Of a stretch of DNA of 64,000 nucleotides, positions 47,543-60,818 are shown in pieces. The DNA lies in NCBI GenBank assembly GCA_900239685.1, contig OENT01000703.1:1-64000 (forward strand), given 5' to 3'. Numbering within the stretch: the first letter of the stretch is position 1; the number at the start of each line of letters is the position of its first letter. The stretch comes from Rotaria macrura (lineage: Eukaryota > Rotifera > Eurotatoria > Philodinida > Philodinidae). Under the pieces are notes generated by a model. The model saw only the letters and a program-made list of their open reading frames with translations. It had not been told where the DNA came from and made no database searches. The position numbers and the translations under genes were made by a program.

Positions 47543-50500
47543 CGTAGATTGTAAAACAGCATTATGATTTTAAATAAACGCTCTGATATTACTAACCTAT
47601 TGAGTCAATAGCAACTGAAATATTATTTTTGAAAATATAGAAGATAGATATTCTATGTCACGTATCTAAATGTGTTTTACACGATGACATAGTCACGAAT
47701 ATCAACATTACAGTCAACATCATCGTGTTTTTTCTTCTTCTGCGCAAAGTAGCTGCAACATTGCAGTAATATCATTTTATTTCTTTGGAAATATCTAAAA
47801 ATATTGCAGTTTCTTTTTTTTTAATAAATATTACACTATCATCAATAGAGAGACAGAAGTCGATTGTCAAAAAAACTAGCTAAAAGAATTTGAACAACGA
47901 AGTAAATGAATGATTTCAGTTTTCTTTAACGTGTTGAACATTGACTTATGGAATTGTTACCGATAGTCAAAATGAAGGGCAATCATCAATAAGAGAACCA
48001 TGAAACGTTTTCTCTCGTAATAGTATCTTTATAGTAGAAAGTTTTTTTCTGTTGAAAACTGTCGGATGTAGATTTTCATACTACCAAGTAGAATTCGTAT
48101 ATCATTGTGATCGTATTGAATTCGAGAGGGCTTAGTTTCCGGTTTTACGTCAATTTCTGTAATACTGATAAAAACCTAACGATATTTGATTCACATAATG
48201 GCATTCAGTGTATCCTTAGTGATTATCGGAATTTAACTGATTTAATTGCAGGGTTCTGATCAATCTCTACTACTGGCATCAAATTCTATTTAATTATTAT
48301 TCTATTGTTTAAGTATGATTCAGCCTATGGACGTAAGAATGATTGAGTGATCGGAAATTTCATCAGTTCTTATCGGTTATGAGTTCAGTAAATGATCTAT
48401 TCATTTGAGTATCGAGAAAAGCAGTTTCTATAGTTTCTTCTTTAGGGACACATCTTTAATCAAATGAAATCCGAAGATCTTGTTTCAGCAGCTTCTATGT
48501 ATATATGTATGACAGGGTTGTGAATTATGTGTACCAACGCTTATACAACCTCAAGTGATAAAAGTCTAGACTCGATATCATCAGCTCAAACTTCCAACTC
48601 GATTGAACATCATAATTTTACTCAAATATATATCTAGTCAATCAAATTAATAGTCATGATAAAAACACTGCTCAGAGAAGAAAGTTTCTTTTATGTTCTA
48701 ATAAATTGTTACTCTGACAAGATGCATAAATCATGATTATTTGTCATAGGTTTTCTTCGGAACGAAGGGCTGGACAACATTTTCAAAAAAACGAGAAAAC
48801 GTTCAAAATAAAGCAAAAATGCTTTTCATGAATTATGATGCATTTTCTATCGAGTCACTTCAAATAGAAATCTTTGAGCAGTCTCTATCTTTCTAAAAGA
48901 ATGCTAAAAGACATAGAGAGAACACAAGTGCAAAGAAAATGAGTTATAGGTGTATGTATATTTATTTTTAATATTCCGTTTCCCCTTATTGTGTGTAGGT
49001 AGTGTGGAGTGAACAATTTTTGTTTGAAAAGAAAGAATATCTCAATAACTTGGTCCTATCGTTCGCTACTGATCTATGGAACTTGTTGATTGAAGATAAA
49101 TCTGCTGAGTGGCTGATTTTTATATAAATCAACTTCTCTCAGGGTTGATACCAATAGTGGTCATACTCTTGAAAAGATATAATATATTCGTTAATTTATT
49201 ACATCATACGAAACACTGAATATGTTTTCTTTTTAACTTCAGAAAATACTTTTAAACATGAGTATTTCAAAAGAAGAAATTCACACATATGCTCCAATCG
49301 ATAAAATTCTAAATGAAAAAGTCTACCATCTTATAATTCTAATTTTTCAAGTATTGACTTCCTCAATTAACACCGTCTAAGAATTTCTCCCGAAACTTCT
49401 TCGAGAAAATTTAACCACTTGATTAGTACAAAAAAGACATCATATTCGTCATCAACGTGCTCGTGTGTTTGTGTCTTCGAATTTATACATCGGTCTGCGT
49501 TTGTTTGTACATTCATTATAAAGAGATACCGTATCATTTTGCATTAGAAAATCGATTTCATTCAATGAAAATATATCACATATGACAGATCGAGCATTAC
49601 TAATACGACACATAAAAATGAATCAGTTAGACCTGACATCCAAGATTACCAATAAAAGACCCAAATAGAAAAATGAAGAACAATGCTTTATAAATCATAT
49701 TTTGCAGTGTGTGCCTTAGCATGGATGCATAAGAGAATCGAAAAAGAAGCAGAAACAACTGAGTTACTGATACTCATTGAAGATCACTTCATCGTAAGAT
49801 TTATCGAGTATAAATCAGTTAGATCTCATAATTGTATAGGATTTTGAGTATCCTTCTCAGTTCAATTAAAAAGATTAAAACTAAAATACACATGAGGATC
49901 GATAGGCAACTGATATTTTACGTTAGAGATCTTCGATTTACTCATGATAATTATTGAATATGAGAGTGTATATCATCAATGCCAAGTCGAACTTAAACCT
50001 AATAAAGAAAATATAGACATGGAAGTATCATTTGATCAATGAATAAAACAGGAATCTATAGACGTTTAATCGAACACATTTGCTATCCTGCATAAAGAAA
50101 ACTACAACAGGAGCATAATAAAATTTGATTGTACATATATATATATTCTATAAAAACTTCGAGATACAGAGGTATTAACATCAGTTGGCATACATTAGAA
50201 TAAATTGTACATTCTGAAAAATGAGAAACAGTAATCCATGGTAAATTTTATTCATTTCGTTTGGACTTGCACCTTCAGGCTTGAACTATCGAATTCTGGA
50301 TAGACTCGATGATTTCATAGAATTTTCCTCAGTCTGTAGTGCATGTATAGTGCGAACTTATATGTCCCCGTCTCGACCGAGATATTTGATAGGTTTACTT
50401 AAATGATCGAGGAATTCAGCTTCCCGCTATTCTGAAATTCTAGCTTCGCCACAACACGAAACCGTACAGCTGTGAAATGCCTCTTGCATTGAACTCCGTT

Positions 50501-51008
50501 TCACAAATATTGTCAACAAAGCATATCGCTTGTTGTCACCATTGAACACACGATGCGATGGAAATGGTAGTCATTTGATTGTAGAGTTACTATGTCTTTT
50601 CTTTGTTCACTCATCATTGCACATTTGCAAACCTGTTTTTGATATTGTTAATTACAACTGTTGAAAGAATACTAATATACGGATTCGTTTTATACGTTAT
50701 TTCCTTCGATACAAATCATGTGAACAGTTTTGTCTATCTATGAAGATTCGAAAAACAACTACTGATTGAAGGGTTGGTTAATTCATTGCATTTACTTGAG
50801 AAAGATCTACTGATAAGTAAGAATAACGTGAGCGAAATAAACTTTTGTTCGATATAATCGATCGGAAAATGAATAAGAATAGACTGATTAAAAATAAACA
50901 AAATGAAATATGTGTGACAACGATAATACATGTATTAATTGTCCCAGGGTAAACAGATTACATTAGTGCAGAAAAGTGTTTTTTAGATAACCATAGTTAG
51001 CTGGACAG
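47543..51008. other. Long gene-poor interval
   Basis: No supported gene or repeat in 3.5 kb of AT-rich sequence. Confidence 0.45.
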
Positions 51009-52828
51009 TTAACTGATGATACACATCGCTGAATGTCGATTTAGTTCCGAAGTCTCATGATTCTCAATTGGCATAGATCTATGAATTGACCCATCGGTTC
51101 TACTGATGATTGCTTCCTTGGTTGTTGTTATTTGTTCTGTTGAGGAGTGTAGAGAATTTGCGAGGTCAGCAAATGGAGCCACTGGACACCGTTCCGTAAA
51201 TTGAGCAAATAAGTGATTAATATCAAAGAAAGCCTGCAAATCTTGAATTTTCAAATCAGATGTCATTGTTACCTTGCACATGCCGTATATATTGACCATT
51301 TTATTCGTTGGATCTACTTTATAAACATATCCTGAAAATGATGGACATGAAAAGGTACCGGTCATTCGACCGAAATGACGCCATTTAAAAGTAACATTTG
51401 GTGGACCTGAGTAGAGTTCAACTATTTCCCAGGCGAAACCTTCTCCAAAAGCTCTGAGAAAAGCCATTTGAGATTCTGCTAGTGTCATCATAGGTCCATT
51501 ATAGTATGCGGTTCTTCCGATCAATGCATTATAAGTACCCGATTTAACTAATTCATTGGCCGTATATTTGCATTGACCGTTACATGAAAAATGATAATTG
51601 TCAACATCGACAGTTTGCCACTGCTGAGGATCCATTTTATGACTCACTTCTGAATGAAGAAATTTTTATCATTTCATCTTTCCGATATGAAGAATTTCGA
51701 CTTTCGATGAAAATAAAGAAACCTATATTCGAATAGATTGTAGTCAAAGTTGAAATTCCGAATCCTATATACGTAGAAAAGGTACTGAATTCGTTCCGAG
51801 AAAATTGTCACTAGAACGATCGAGATTACGAGTATTGTACAAATGATGTTTAAACTTCCTTCCCATAGTTTAGATTGTTTTGACGTTGTTCACTCACTGT
51901 ATAACACTTAGTGTATTGTCATTTCTTTAATATCGATTTCTTGACTACGCCTCTTCTCGTTTCATCCTCTCGAGTCTATTTCAGCTGCACATACCATCCT
52001 ATGCTTCATTTATACTATGCCATACAAATTTATGAGATAAAGGTATAGTCCAAAAATTTCTTGGTAAATTGTCTGTCTTCGAAGATACGATGTTCTTAAA
52101 ATGTGTATGATGAATAATGTGTTCGACTTTATGAATGATAATCCATGAGTTATGTTACTCGAAAAGAAAAGTTTAATAAATGAAAAATAACAAGTTGACA
52201 ATTATTTTATCTTCATCAAATAGGTTCATTTGACACTGACTTATTTTTAAGGATCAATTGAACTACAATAGTTGTCTATGTTGAACTCATGTCAAATTTC
52301 TCCAAGAAACTATAAGAAAGCATGTCAAATTCATCAATGAAACGTATATTTAATCAAAGATTGAATTTTTCATTGTTACAAGAAAATACTCTCATGCAAA
52401 CATGATATCCTTCTACTGTCTCTAGAATACATCGGGTACGACATCAACATATGCTTGCAGAGACGTTGGTATTCTTGATGAAACAAACGATTCTCAGATT
52501 TTCATAGTTAAGAAATAAACTGACCTTTCCAAGTTCTATAATGATATATATGAAACAAAACATGAAATTTCACAAACGGTAGAATTCCATGGAAGTGAAT
52601 TTAGTTTTACTGAATTCTTTCAACTATGAAAATCTCACCTATTTCCCAATTCTTCATTATATTTTCCACGATTTCTTCGAACGATTCAGGTTTGTGACGA
52701 GTCGACCTTTCTTTAGCAAAGAGTGCAATTGTTTTTGAATAGTCCGGTAGACCGTGTCTCCATTTGATATCGTCGGACACATCTTTAATTACATACTTAC
52801 TGTCAATAGCATATGGAGGTAATGTCAT
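51009..52828 (-). CDS. Pathogen-related protein, SnoaL/NTF2-like, two exons
   Basis: Exon 1 is 52828..52639 and exon 2 is 51649..51009. The 989-base intron has GT (GGTGAG context) and AG (TTCATTCAG) ends, and the phase matches, giving 276 residues. Exon 1 carries IKWRHGLPDYSKT and KPESFEEIVENIMKNWE. Exon 2 continues with EVSHKMDPQQWQTVD, then GTYNALIG, SQMAFLRAFGEGFAWEIVE, YSGPP, FKWRHFGRMTG, GYVYKVDPTNKMVNIYGMCK and LQAFFDINHLF. This order is that of the pathogen-related proteins of plants and related SnoaL-like (NTF2-fold) proteins, whose biochemical role is unknown. A tail of about 50 residues rich in Ser/Thr is extra. No signal peptide is evident, so it is probably cytosolic. The intron is far longer than the others in the window. 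I see nothing coding inside it. The family is rare in animals. Confidence 0.85.
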
Positions 52829-55800
52829 GTCGTTTGTATAATATCTTCAAAGAGGGAAAACTACTAAATTTCATGAAAATAAATCTAAACTGTCGATTTG
52901 TCTTCACTATCTACACTCACAACCGATTCAATTTATCATGATTATAGAAAACTATTGTCTCATAGCATAGCTGACCAGCTGTATCCTCTTCTGTCAAAGA
53001 AAAGAATTTTTCTTTAATAAGCCCTGCAAGCACTCAAGATAGCAGATTCATAAACCTAACTTATGTTCAAACTTCTGTCCATAAGAACCTATTCCAAGGT
53101 ATAAGTGTTTCTCTTTTGCTATGACCATCTTACCGAATTAGGCTGGACATTTATTCATCAAAATTGTCTATTTGTATTGAGGATGAAATCATTTTTCTTT
53201 GTGGTTTGATCGAAATATTAGAAAAATAGTGAAATTAATATAGGTGAAAATTAACTGCATTTGGAATTTCACATAAAAAGTAACTGAGTAATTCTATTTT
53301 AAATCGGTACATGTAAACATGTCGTGAAAGAGTTTTATGAAAACACTAACTTAATAATAGGAGTACAGAACATATGCATTTGTTTGTGAACCTCCACCAG
53401 GTCGAATCTTTTATCTACCAACATACATAACTTGATCATGGACAAAATAGTATTCTCAAATTGTCAATAAACAATAATCGATCTGAACTTACGTCTATGA
53501 CAAAAGTGATGTTGGCAACGAATTACCGCTCACTATAATAAAGAGAAGACACTGCTATGATGCCCTACAGTATTTTGTAGAGTAAATTGTTGATATTTTT
53601 CTGATCATATGTTCGACGATTCATTTAAAAGCTAACTGAAAACTTTTAACTAGCTAGCATCAAACGCCAATTGATTAGTTTTCGGTATACCGAGAAAGTT
53701 CAATTATTTGAAGCTTTCTTCAACTACTTGATTGATATATAATAACAAAGAATCCTAATTCATATATTGCCAGTTTATAATAGTACGTCATAAGATCTAC
53801 GAACGAAAATTCTCTAGTCATGTTTTGATGTTCATACGTCGATAGTGCAGAAATTTTAGATTTTACTAATTTGTTTCTGACATGAAAAATCTATTCTAAA
53901 TAAATAGAAAATGAAATATTCTCTTTCTTCGAATGAAAATAAAAAATGGAAAACTAATAGCTTAATGGTTCTCAGACAAAAATTTTGTAATTACACACTT
54001 ATTAAGATTGAACTATGGAATTCACTTAGTTCATATAAGTTGGAATAGATTGAACAACTGTACAACTCATTCCTATTGTATGTGGTGGATGCGAAGAGTG
54101 GTGAAAGGTTCACAAAAACTTCAATTTAATACTTACAGTCAGTATTTTTTTTCGAAAATATGTGTGAATTCCACAAAAATAAAATTGGTGTACTTCTTTC
54201 TGAATATTGATCATTTTTTCTCCATGAGTTGAAAATGAGCACGAATGCTTTTTGCCTCCAAATCTTTGATTCATTTTTATGATAATGGAAATTTTTCATT
54301 TTAGCAGTAGATTGTCTACATCTACACGCAATCAACTTAGGCTATACTAATATATGCTTCCGATACTATGTAGATCTATTCGTAACTTCAGCTTACTGAT
54401 CACAATCTCATATACGTTGGTGTCAACTGAACTTAAACTAAATATGAATTAAATAAATGAAAATCATTATAACAATCTACAAGGATGAACGAGGGTATGT
54501 ACAAAGAATAGTCAAATAAGACAATACAACAGTAGATAGAACTTCATATTTCTACGGCTTTAGTTGTATTCGTTACATAAGATTGAGAATATTTTAAACA
54601 AGAGATATTATAAACTCGAACAAAATGAAAATTAAATCTACTAATTTTGGGTCTATGAACTCTGTTCAACTACAAATTATTATCATGAATATGAGTATAA
54701 GAAGGAAACTAACGTAAGGAAAGAAAGAATTCCGTGCAGGTGCACAAACCTATCCAGATTATTTTCAAAGAAGAAAAACTAAAGTAGTAAATCAAACAAT
54801 GATTAAATCTAATGAGATACAATGGATTACACTCGATTGAAATATGCCATGATTATGAAAAATTCAACAGATAATAATCATAAACATAAATTGATGTGTC
54901 ATTCATTTTAATTATAAATTTCATTACGTGATCAAATGACACATCACGTAATAACGCCAAAGTCAATATTACAAAGACAAAAAGATAATTATTTATCTAA
55001 AATCATTCTATTGATGTCAACTACGTATCATTTTCTTTGCTAGAATACGAGTTTCATGAATTTACAACACGAAAAATAATCATATGCACCAGTTTGATCA
55101 ATACCTTGTTATTCTATTTTCTACATGTATAGCTTTTAGATATTGCAAAATTTTGTACCTTTGATTTAGTAAATATCGAAATTTTCATTTAAAATATAAA
55201 CCTAAACAACATCATCCTTTTACGAATAGATAAGTTCAAATCACATGTGATCTTTCCGCTCCAAGCAAGACGTTTCCAAAAACGTTATATTATTATTGAG
55301 ATAAATAACACATACTGCGATCACGTAAGCACTCGACTCGATTAAGTTCACTTCAAATACTATATTCACAATTTTCACAAGGGCAGAAACTGATCTACGG
55401 ATACCAAACTGCATATTTAGCATCGAAATAATCATCAATATCATCATTTTTATATGAAATAAATCTGTACTTTCAAGCTATTTTGCGCACAAAGATGCTT
55501 CATTTTGTTAAGTAATTACCATTTCTTCTCGAAATTCGATAAGACTCACCAGTTAGACCCACGCTAAATTTAAGAAAACCTATTTAAAAGCTTTAACGTA
55601 ACACGATTGGTTGCCCATGTTGTATAAACAGTAAAAAACTATCCAGTTAACCGGTCAACTAGCTACATGACTGATTTTTCTTCTGGTTAATCGGACTATT
55701 AACCATGATTCAATGATAGTTTTCGAACGGCTTCTACAACTTTGGCTTACGGAGCACAAGAATTATAGTGTTCAATATTAATAATTCTGACGGATCATTG

Positions 55801-56820
55801 GTCGGACAAGTCGATGACGTCATTGTATTACATTTGGATATATATTGGTTAAGCATAACCAATGCTTGGTCTTTATTTGTTTTTAAAAGCGATATTGCGA
55901 ATCGTAATGGCAAGGACTGAAAAGAAAATTATTTATTCAGTACTTTCAACATACTGATATGCATAGTTTAGGTTAGTAATCAACTAAGTAGTGCCGATTG
56001 TATATGATGAGAATGACAGATTTTAAGTATAGACTATCTTGGGAAAGTATGGAGAAATATTTCCTACATTTCAGATGGAATTTGTTTTCTTAAAACTTGA
56101 CAAAGAAATGTGAATGTTTTAAGAAAATTCAAGAGTTTTCATTTCGGAATAATTTTAGTAAATTTTACTCTGAATGTGAAATATTAGTATCAGATTCGAT
56201 ACAAAACAAAGTTTTGTGGTGTCCTTCAACCTTGCATACGTCAGCTCTTCTTCATGTGACATTACTTGAATTTCGGTAGCCTTTTGTGAAACCTACTTTA
56301 ATGTCTTCTATCATTAATGTTATGATTGCTTTTTCAACGCGTTGTATTTCTTAGACGATGGATTACAAAAAAAAACGTATATTCATATTGTCATTTACAA
56401 GCCAAAGAATGTGTTTTTATCACTGCCTATTATGATCACATATGCCAAAATAATATCATTTGATTTGTAGAATATATTCTCATCATTTAAGATGAATTAA
56501 TCATCGATTTCATTTGTCAAATATGAATTTTAAGTATTTTTTGTAACTAATCAACGAGATTCGTTTGAATAATTCAATATACATATTGATTGAAATTAAA
56601 TTTCTTTCGAATACGAATATATTAAATAACTCCTTTCAGAATGAGTAGATCGATTACACAATGAACGATGTTCCAAAAGATACTATGACGAATATGGCAT
56701 ACGTATTCTACTAAATTAATGGATCTTATTACTAGTGGTGGGTGCAATAGAATTTTCCTAACTGTTGTATTATGTATGTTGTACGCTAACAGAAATAGTA
56801 AATCGCATGTATTATACATA
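52829..56820. other. Long gene-poor interval
   Basis: No supported gene in 4.0 kb. Short frames (for example 54008..54232, 55241..55447) lack motifs. No repeat was recognised. Confidence 0.45.
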
Positions 56821-57834
56821 TATGTCACAGAAGAAATTAAAATTGTAATTTCTACTAGGAGAACTTCCAATAATACGTGATTTTATTTTGGGCTAGTATA
56901 AATGAAAATTTGAATCTCAACTATAGGAGAACTTTAAATCGTACTGGAAGTTTTTTCTCAAGCGGAATTGTAATTTTTTCAGTAGTGAATATTGAAATCC
57001 ACATTTTTACAATTGATGATTCAAAAGGCATAGATATCATTTATTAATATAATAGATATCAAGAGTAGAATTTTCTGAATGTGTCAAAAGGTTTACATCG
57101 ATATATATATTTGATCAAAATGTTTTTTAGTAGGATGCCATTTTGTACCACACGGTACTTTAGATGCTTTACATGGACATTTTTTTGTAGTCCAGCCACC
57201 ATTACAAGCATAAGTTTCAACTGTCGAACAAAGCCCAGTACTAGCATAATCTTTACAAGCTTTAATAAAAGTTTGTGTTAGTAATGTTTGATGATCAAGA
57301 GGGTGTAATCCAGAAAAATCACATTTTGTTAAATCTATTAGATCATTAACTTCATATCTTGAATATAGAACCCAGTTTATTATGCAAGAACGATACGCTT
57401 ATGAACCCAAAAATTAAATTCAGTTTCGTCCAAACCATCTTTCGATACCAATATGATGTTATTATACACAGCTTGCTTCATCACGAAATTTCTCGTCTAG
57501 AGATTCAATACGTTTATCAAGTTTCGAATAAAATAACTCCATAATATATTATATTAGAATTTTTTATTTTGAAAATGTCACCAGAAATTCAAGTTAAATA
57601 TGCAATTGTTTCCTCTTTTTGTTCTATATATTATCATTTAGTAAAAACGGGGGTTTTTCGAAATGCACTTCAGAAAAAAAATTAAAATTCCGCTTGAGAA
57701 AAAACTTCCAGTACGATTTAAAGTTCTCCTATAGTTGAGATTCAAATTTTCATTTATACTAGCCCAAAATAAAATCACGTATTATTGGAAGTTCTCCTAG
57801 TAGAAATTACAATTTTAATTTCTACTGTGACATA
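56821..57834. mobile_element. DNA element with nearly identical 160-base inverted arms
   Basis: The left arm (56821 to about 56982) and right arm (about 57670 to 57834) are inverted and nearly identical over about 160 bases; I count one or two mismatches outside the inner edge. The ends read TATGTCACAG on both strands. The outermost TA at each end may be a TA target duplication, which would make the ends TGTCACAG. The high identity suggests recent activity or gene conversion. The core of about 690 bases holds no transposase, but does hold a cysteine-rich open frame resembling a captured exon. The arms are not obvious tandem arrays, so this element differs from the foldback family elsewhere in the window. 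Confidence 0.75.
57093..57398 (-). pseudogene. Cysteine-rich exon-like fragment inside an inverted-repeat element
   Basis: An open stretch of 101 codons between stops, without an upstream ATG, lies in the core of the 56821..57834 element. It has the look of real protein: SRYEVNDLIDLTKCDFSG, then TFIKACKDYASTGLCSTVET, then YACNGGWTTKKCPCKASKVP, with eight Cys in the last 75 residues in C-x(n)-C patterns typical of disulfide-rich extracellular modules. The family is not recognised. The lack of a start, and position between transposon arms, suggest part of a host gene picked up by the element, or an exon of an element gene whose other exons I did not find. A TTCAAG before residue 15 could be a splice acceptor. 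Confidence 0.5.
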
Positions 57835-57900
57835 GTATATATAAAACTCAAATGATTGATAAACTCGTCATCATTTTATGTAAAAACGTTCAGTAATGAG

Positions 57901-60810
57901 TAAGGGTGGCACTTTCACTTTCCTTTCTTAAGGACAGGAAAGTTTTTTGACTTTTCCTACTTTCCTTTTCGAAAGGAAAGGAAAGGAACGCTATACTATG
58001 AGCTGAGCGATACGTTTTATAAGCTTTCATATATATATATGATGTGTTTAACATGTGAAGCCTTAACAGATAAATGGTGAATATTTTCCAACTATTTCCT
58101 CGTTATTTCTCGATATTCTTTCTCCTTATCCACACTAATCACTTTCTAGGCTTCCTCTGATTATCTCTTATTGTATTCCATTGATTTGATACGCCCTGCT
58201 ATATTTTCTGAGTTGTCTCTCTCTGGCTACATGGTGATCCTAGATAGATTCTTAGTGATATGTTTGTTGGAAAAATGAGTCGTGTATTAGATCTTAAATG
58301 AGAGTGTATTCTTATTTAAATTGAGTGACTTCTATTGTCATTGACGGATATTAAGGATCATGATCTAAAACGGGATCTGAAGTATCGAGGGTATAAATTT
58401 AGACTCCTCCTCCCCCCCCCCCAAACCAAAACAAACATTTTATTTAACTAATTAACTACTAATTATCTAAATAATTAATTAACGGCCCATAACAGGTAAT
58501 AACAGATAGATTTCAGAGAGCATTAAAAAACATGGCCGACGGCTTCAAATGATTATCCAAGATCATTTGCAACTAACATTTAATTGAAATGTAGATGCGG
58601 CATTTGCTTCTTGAAGTTCTATACTGTGAAGTAAGAAATGATGAAGAAGTATCTCCAATATACATAAAATGGCTCGCTATTCGAGAATTTGCAGCAACAA
58701 TTTTATCCTGTTTCAGATTTTTATTCTGTAGCCATTATGCCAACAACTTTCTTAAAGACATTTATCATTTATTTGTAGCTTTTAAGCATCCTTTTTATTC
58801 ATATTTTACACGTGTAAGATGAAAAGATAAATGATCGATATAAGATAGAGAAAACCAAAATACATGATTTTCCATCAAGTTTTGATCTCAGATCTTGATT
58901 TTTTCTTGTTCACCTTCTTTTCAATTTTATAGAGAAGTGAGCTATTGATGGAGATAAATTGCCCGACTTTCTTAAAAATATACCGCAATCCGAATACTTT
59001 TTCATTTTTCACGTTTCTCAAATCTTATTTCAGAGAAAAGACTAGATACTTGAAATTGAATTGCATTTATTGCCCGTATTAAGATATAATATTACATAGG
59101 AAGTTGAGTAACTCCAGAAAACGAACAGCTAGTAATCTAGTTTTCTTCACTCAGAATTCGGCAGTGAAGAACACTTATCTATACCAACGTCACATATTAA
59201 AGAGATCATCCCAAATGATTTCTGTTGGGAACTTCAGCGAACAGGTTTCTCCTTTAGGTAAGTTTAGAACTATGTCCTCAAAACTTTATGTACATTGAAC
59301 CTTGAAATCTACTCTAGTAGATTCATTAATTTTTTTGTTTGAATAATGGATTTCAGACTCTGTATGCCCTAAAAAAATTCGCTTTCTTACTTCACTTAAC
59401 TGAGATGTTCAGATAAATCTGCCTGCCTTTCATGCTAACTGTCGTAGTAAAATTCGCTTTTTATCCAGAGATGTAATGTCCATAGAAGGAAAGGTTATTA
59501 AAACAGGTGATCTTCGACTCCTGTTTTCCTTCTATTTGATAGTTATGACTCGTAAAGGACATGACTAGATGAGCTCTAGTCGTCAGTGTACGTACGTGAG
59601 ATGTCTGTCTGCAATTTGTAAGAAAATTGAAACGGTTTTTTGGAAGAATAAAGTTTATTTTATCTATTTATCGAAAACCTACTAATCTTGGATTTGTGAC
59701 AGTTGATTCCTCTCATGTATGTGCTATAAGAATGCATCTTGAATGCGTTCATTGACAACATGAGCACTTTCAGGTGTGAACTTGATAAGTCGCGATTATT
59801 ACAGTAATAAATTGACAATGAGTGCACAATGAAGTTTCTTAATTGTGAAGGCGATTTTCGGAGCGTTCTAACAAAAACTCCTTATAGGCTTACTTTACAA
59901 AAGTATTGAACGTTGCACAGCTTATCACCAAGCGACCCTTCGACGTAGTGGAAGACACAGCCTATAGCTGTTTAGATTTCTAAGCTACTAAATTTTTTCC
60001 ACAACTTCTATTTTAAAGCGACATTGCAAATCCCCGCATGTATCACTGTTGTCTGACTCTAGAGATTACTTCCTTGGAAAATTCAGATACTGGATAATTA
60101 GATTGATTGCATACTATTTAAATCATGTATGATCCTATAAAATCTTGTTTAAACCGTCCAAAAATGAGTTGATAAGTTCATTGTTGTATGAAATTCCAGC
60201 AGACAAACAATGTTGAAAACGCTCTTAAACGTAACAAAAGGGTAAACATCGGAGAAAATTGGTACGCAACGAGCAAGTGTGGTTCCTGATAATTAGCGGA
60301 AAACATCCATTTTTTGTCATTTTTGTGAGTTTAATCACGCTTTTGATAGTACTTTCTGCTTGAGATTTGATCAGAAACAATTCACACAGAAAGGGAAGAA
60401 ATGTTTTATCTCTATTCCATCTCTTTTACTGATATCAATCAAAAAGAATCTTTTAGAACTGAGGTGAAGCAATCCTCAATATATTTTTCTTGTTATCAGA
60501 AAGAATGAAAAAGATTGTCTAGTTATCCATAGTGAACCCAGAATGATAGGATCGGATAAATTAGTTTAACCCTAAGCGAGGCACAAATGGAAAAATCATC
60601 GTAGAAAAGTGACTTCAAATTTGAGAAAAGTAATGACGAAAGAAAGGAAACAAAGATCCATCAGTGTTACTGATGTTTGGATGATTGCTTTACCACCTTT
60701 TTATCATTGTTAACGCATCCCGTAAAATTCTAACAAAATAAAAGAATTCAACTTTCCTTTCCTTTCCTTTCCTTTCTGAAAGCAAAAAGAAAGTGAAAGT
60801 ACCACCCCTA
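57901..60810. mobile_element. hAT-like DNA transposon, about 2.9 kb, no intact transposase
   Basis: The left end reads TAAGGGTGGCACTTTCACTT and the right end, on the complement, TAGGGGTGGTACTTTCACTT. GGGGTGG-type ends are usual for hAT elements. The flanks GTAATGAG (57893..57900) and GTAATAAG (60811..60818) match at 7 of 8 bases, as expected for an 8-base hAT duplication. Just inside both ends are GGAAAGGAAAGGAAA runs, in inverted orientation to each other. The interior has frames of up to 75 codons (58595..58822, +) but no hAT transposase motif that I can recognise, so it is either strongly decayed or non-autonomous. A run of 11-12 C occurs near 58412. Confidence 0.72.
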
Positions 60811-60818
60811 GTAATAAG

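Noticed and set aside
57059..57281. ATG frames on both strands in the core of the 56821..57834 element
   Set aside because: They are shadows of the 101-codon Cys-rich frame, whose composition is far more protein-like.
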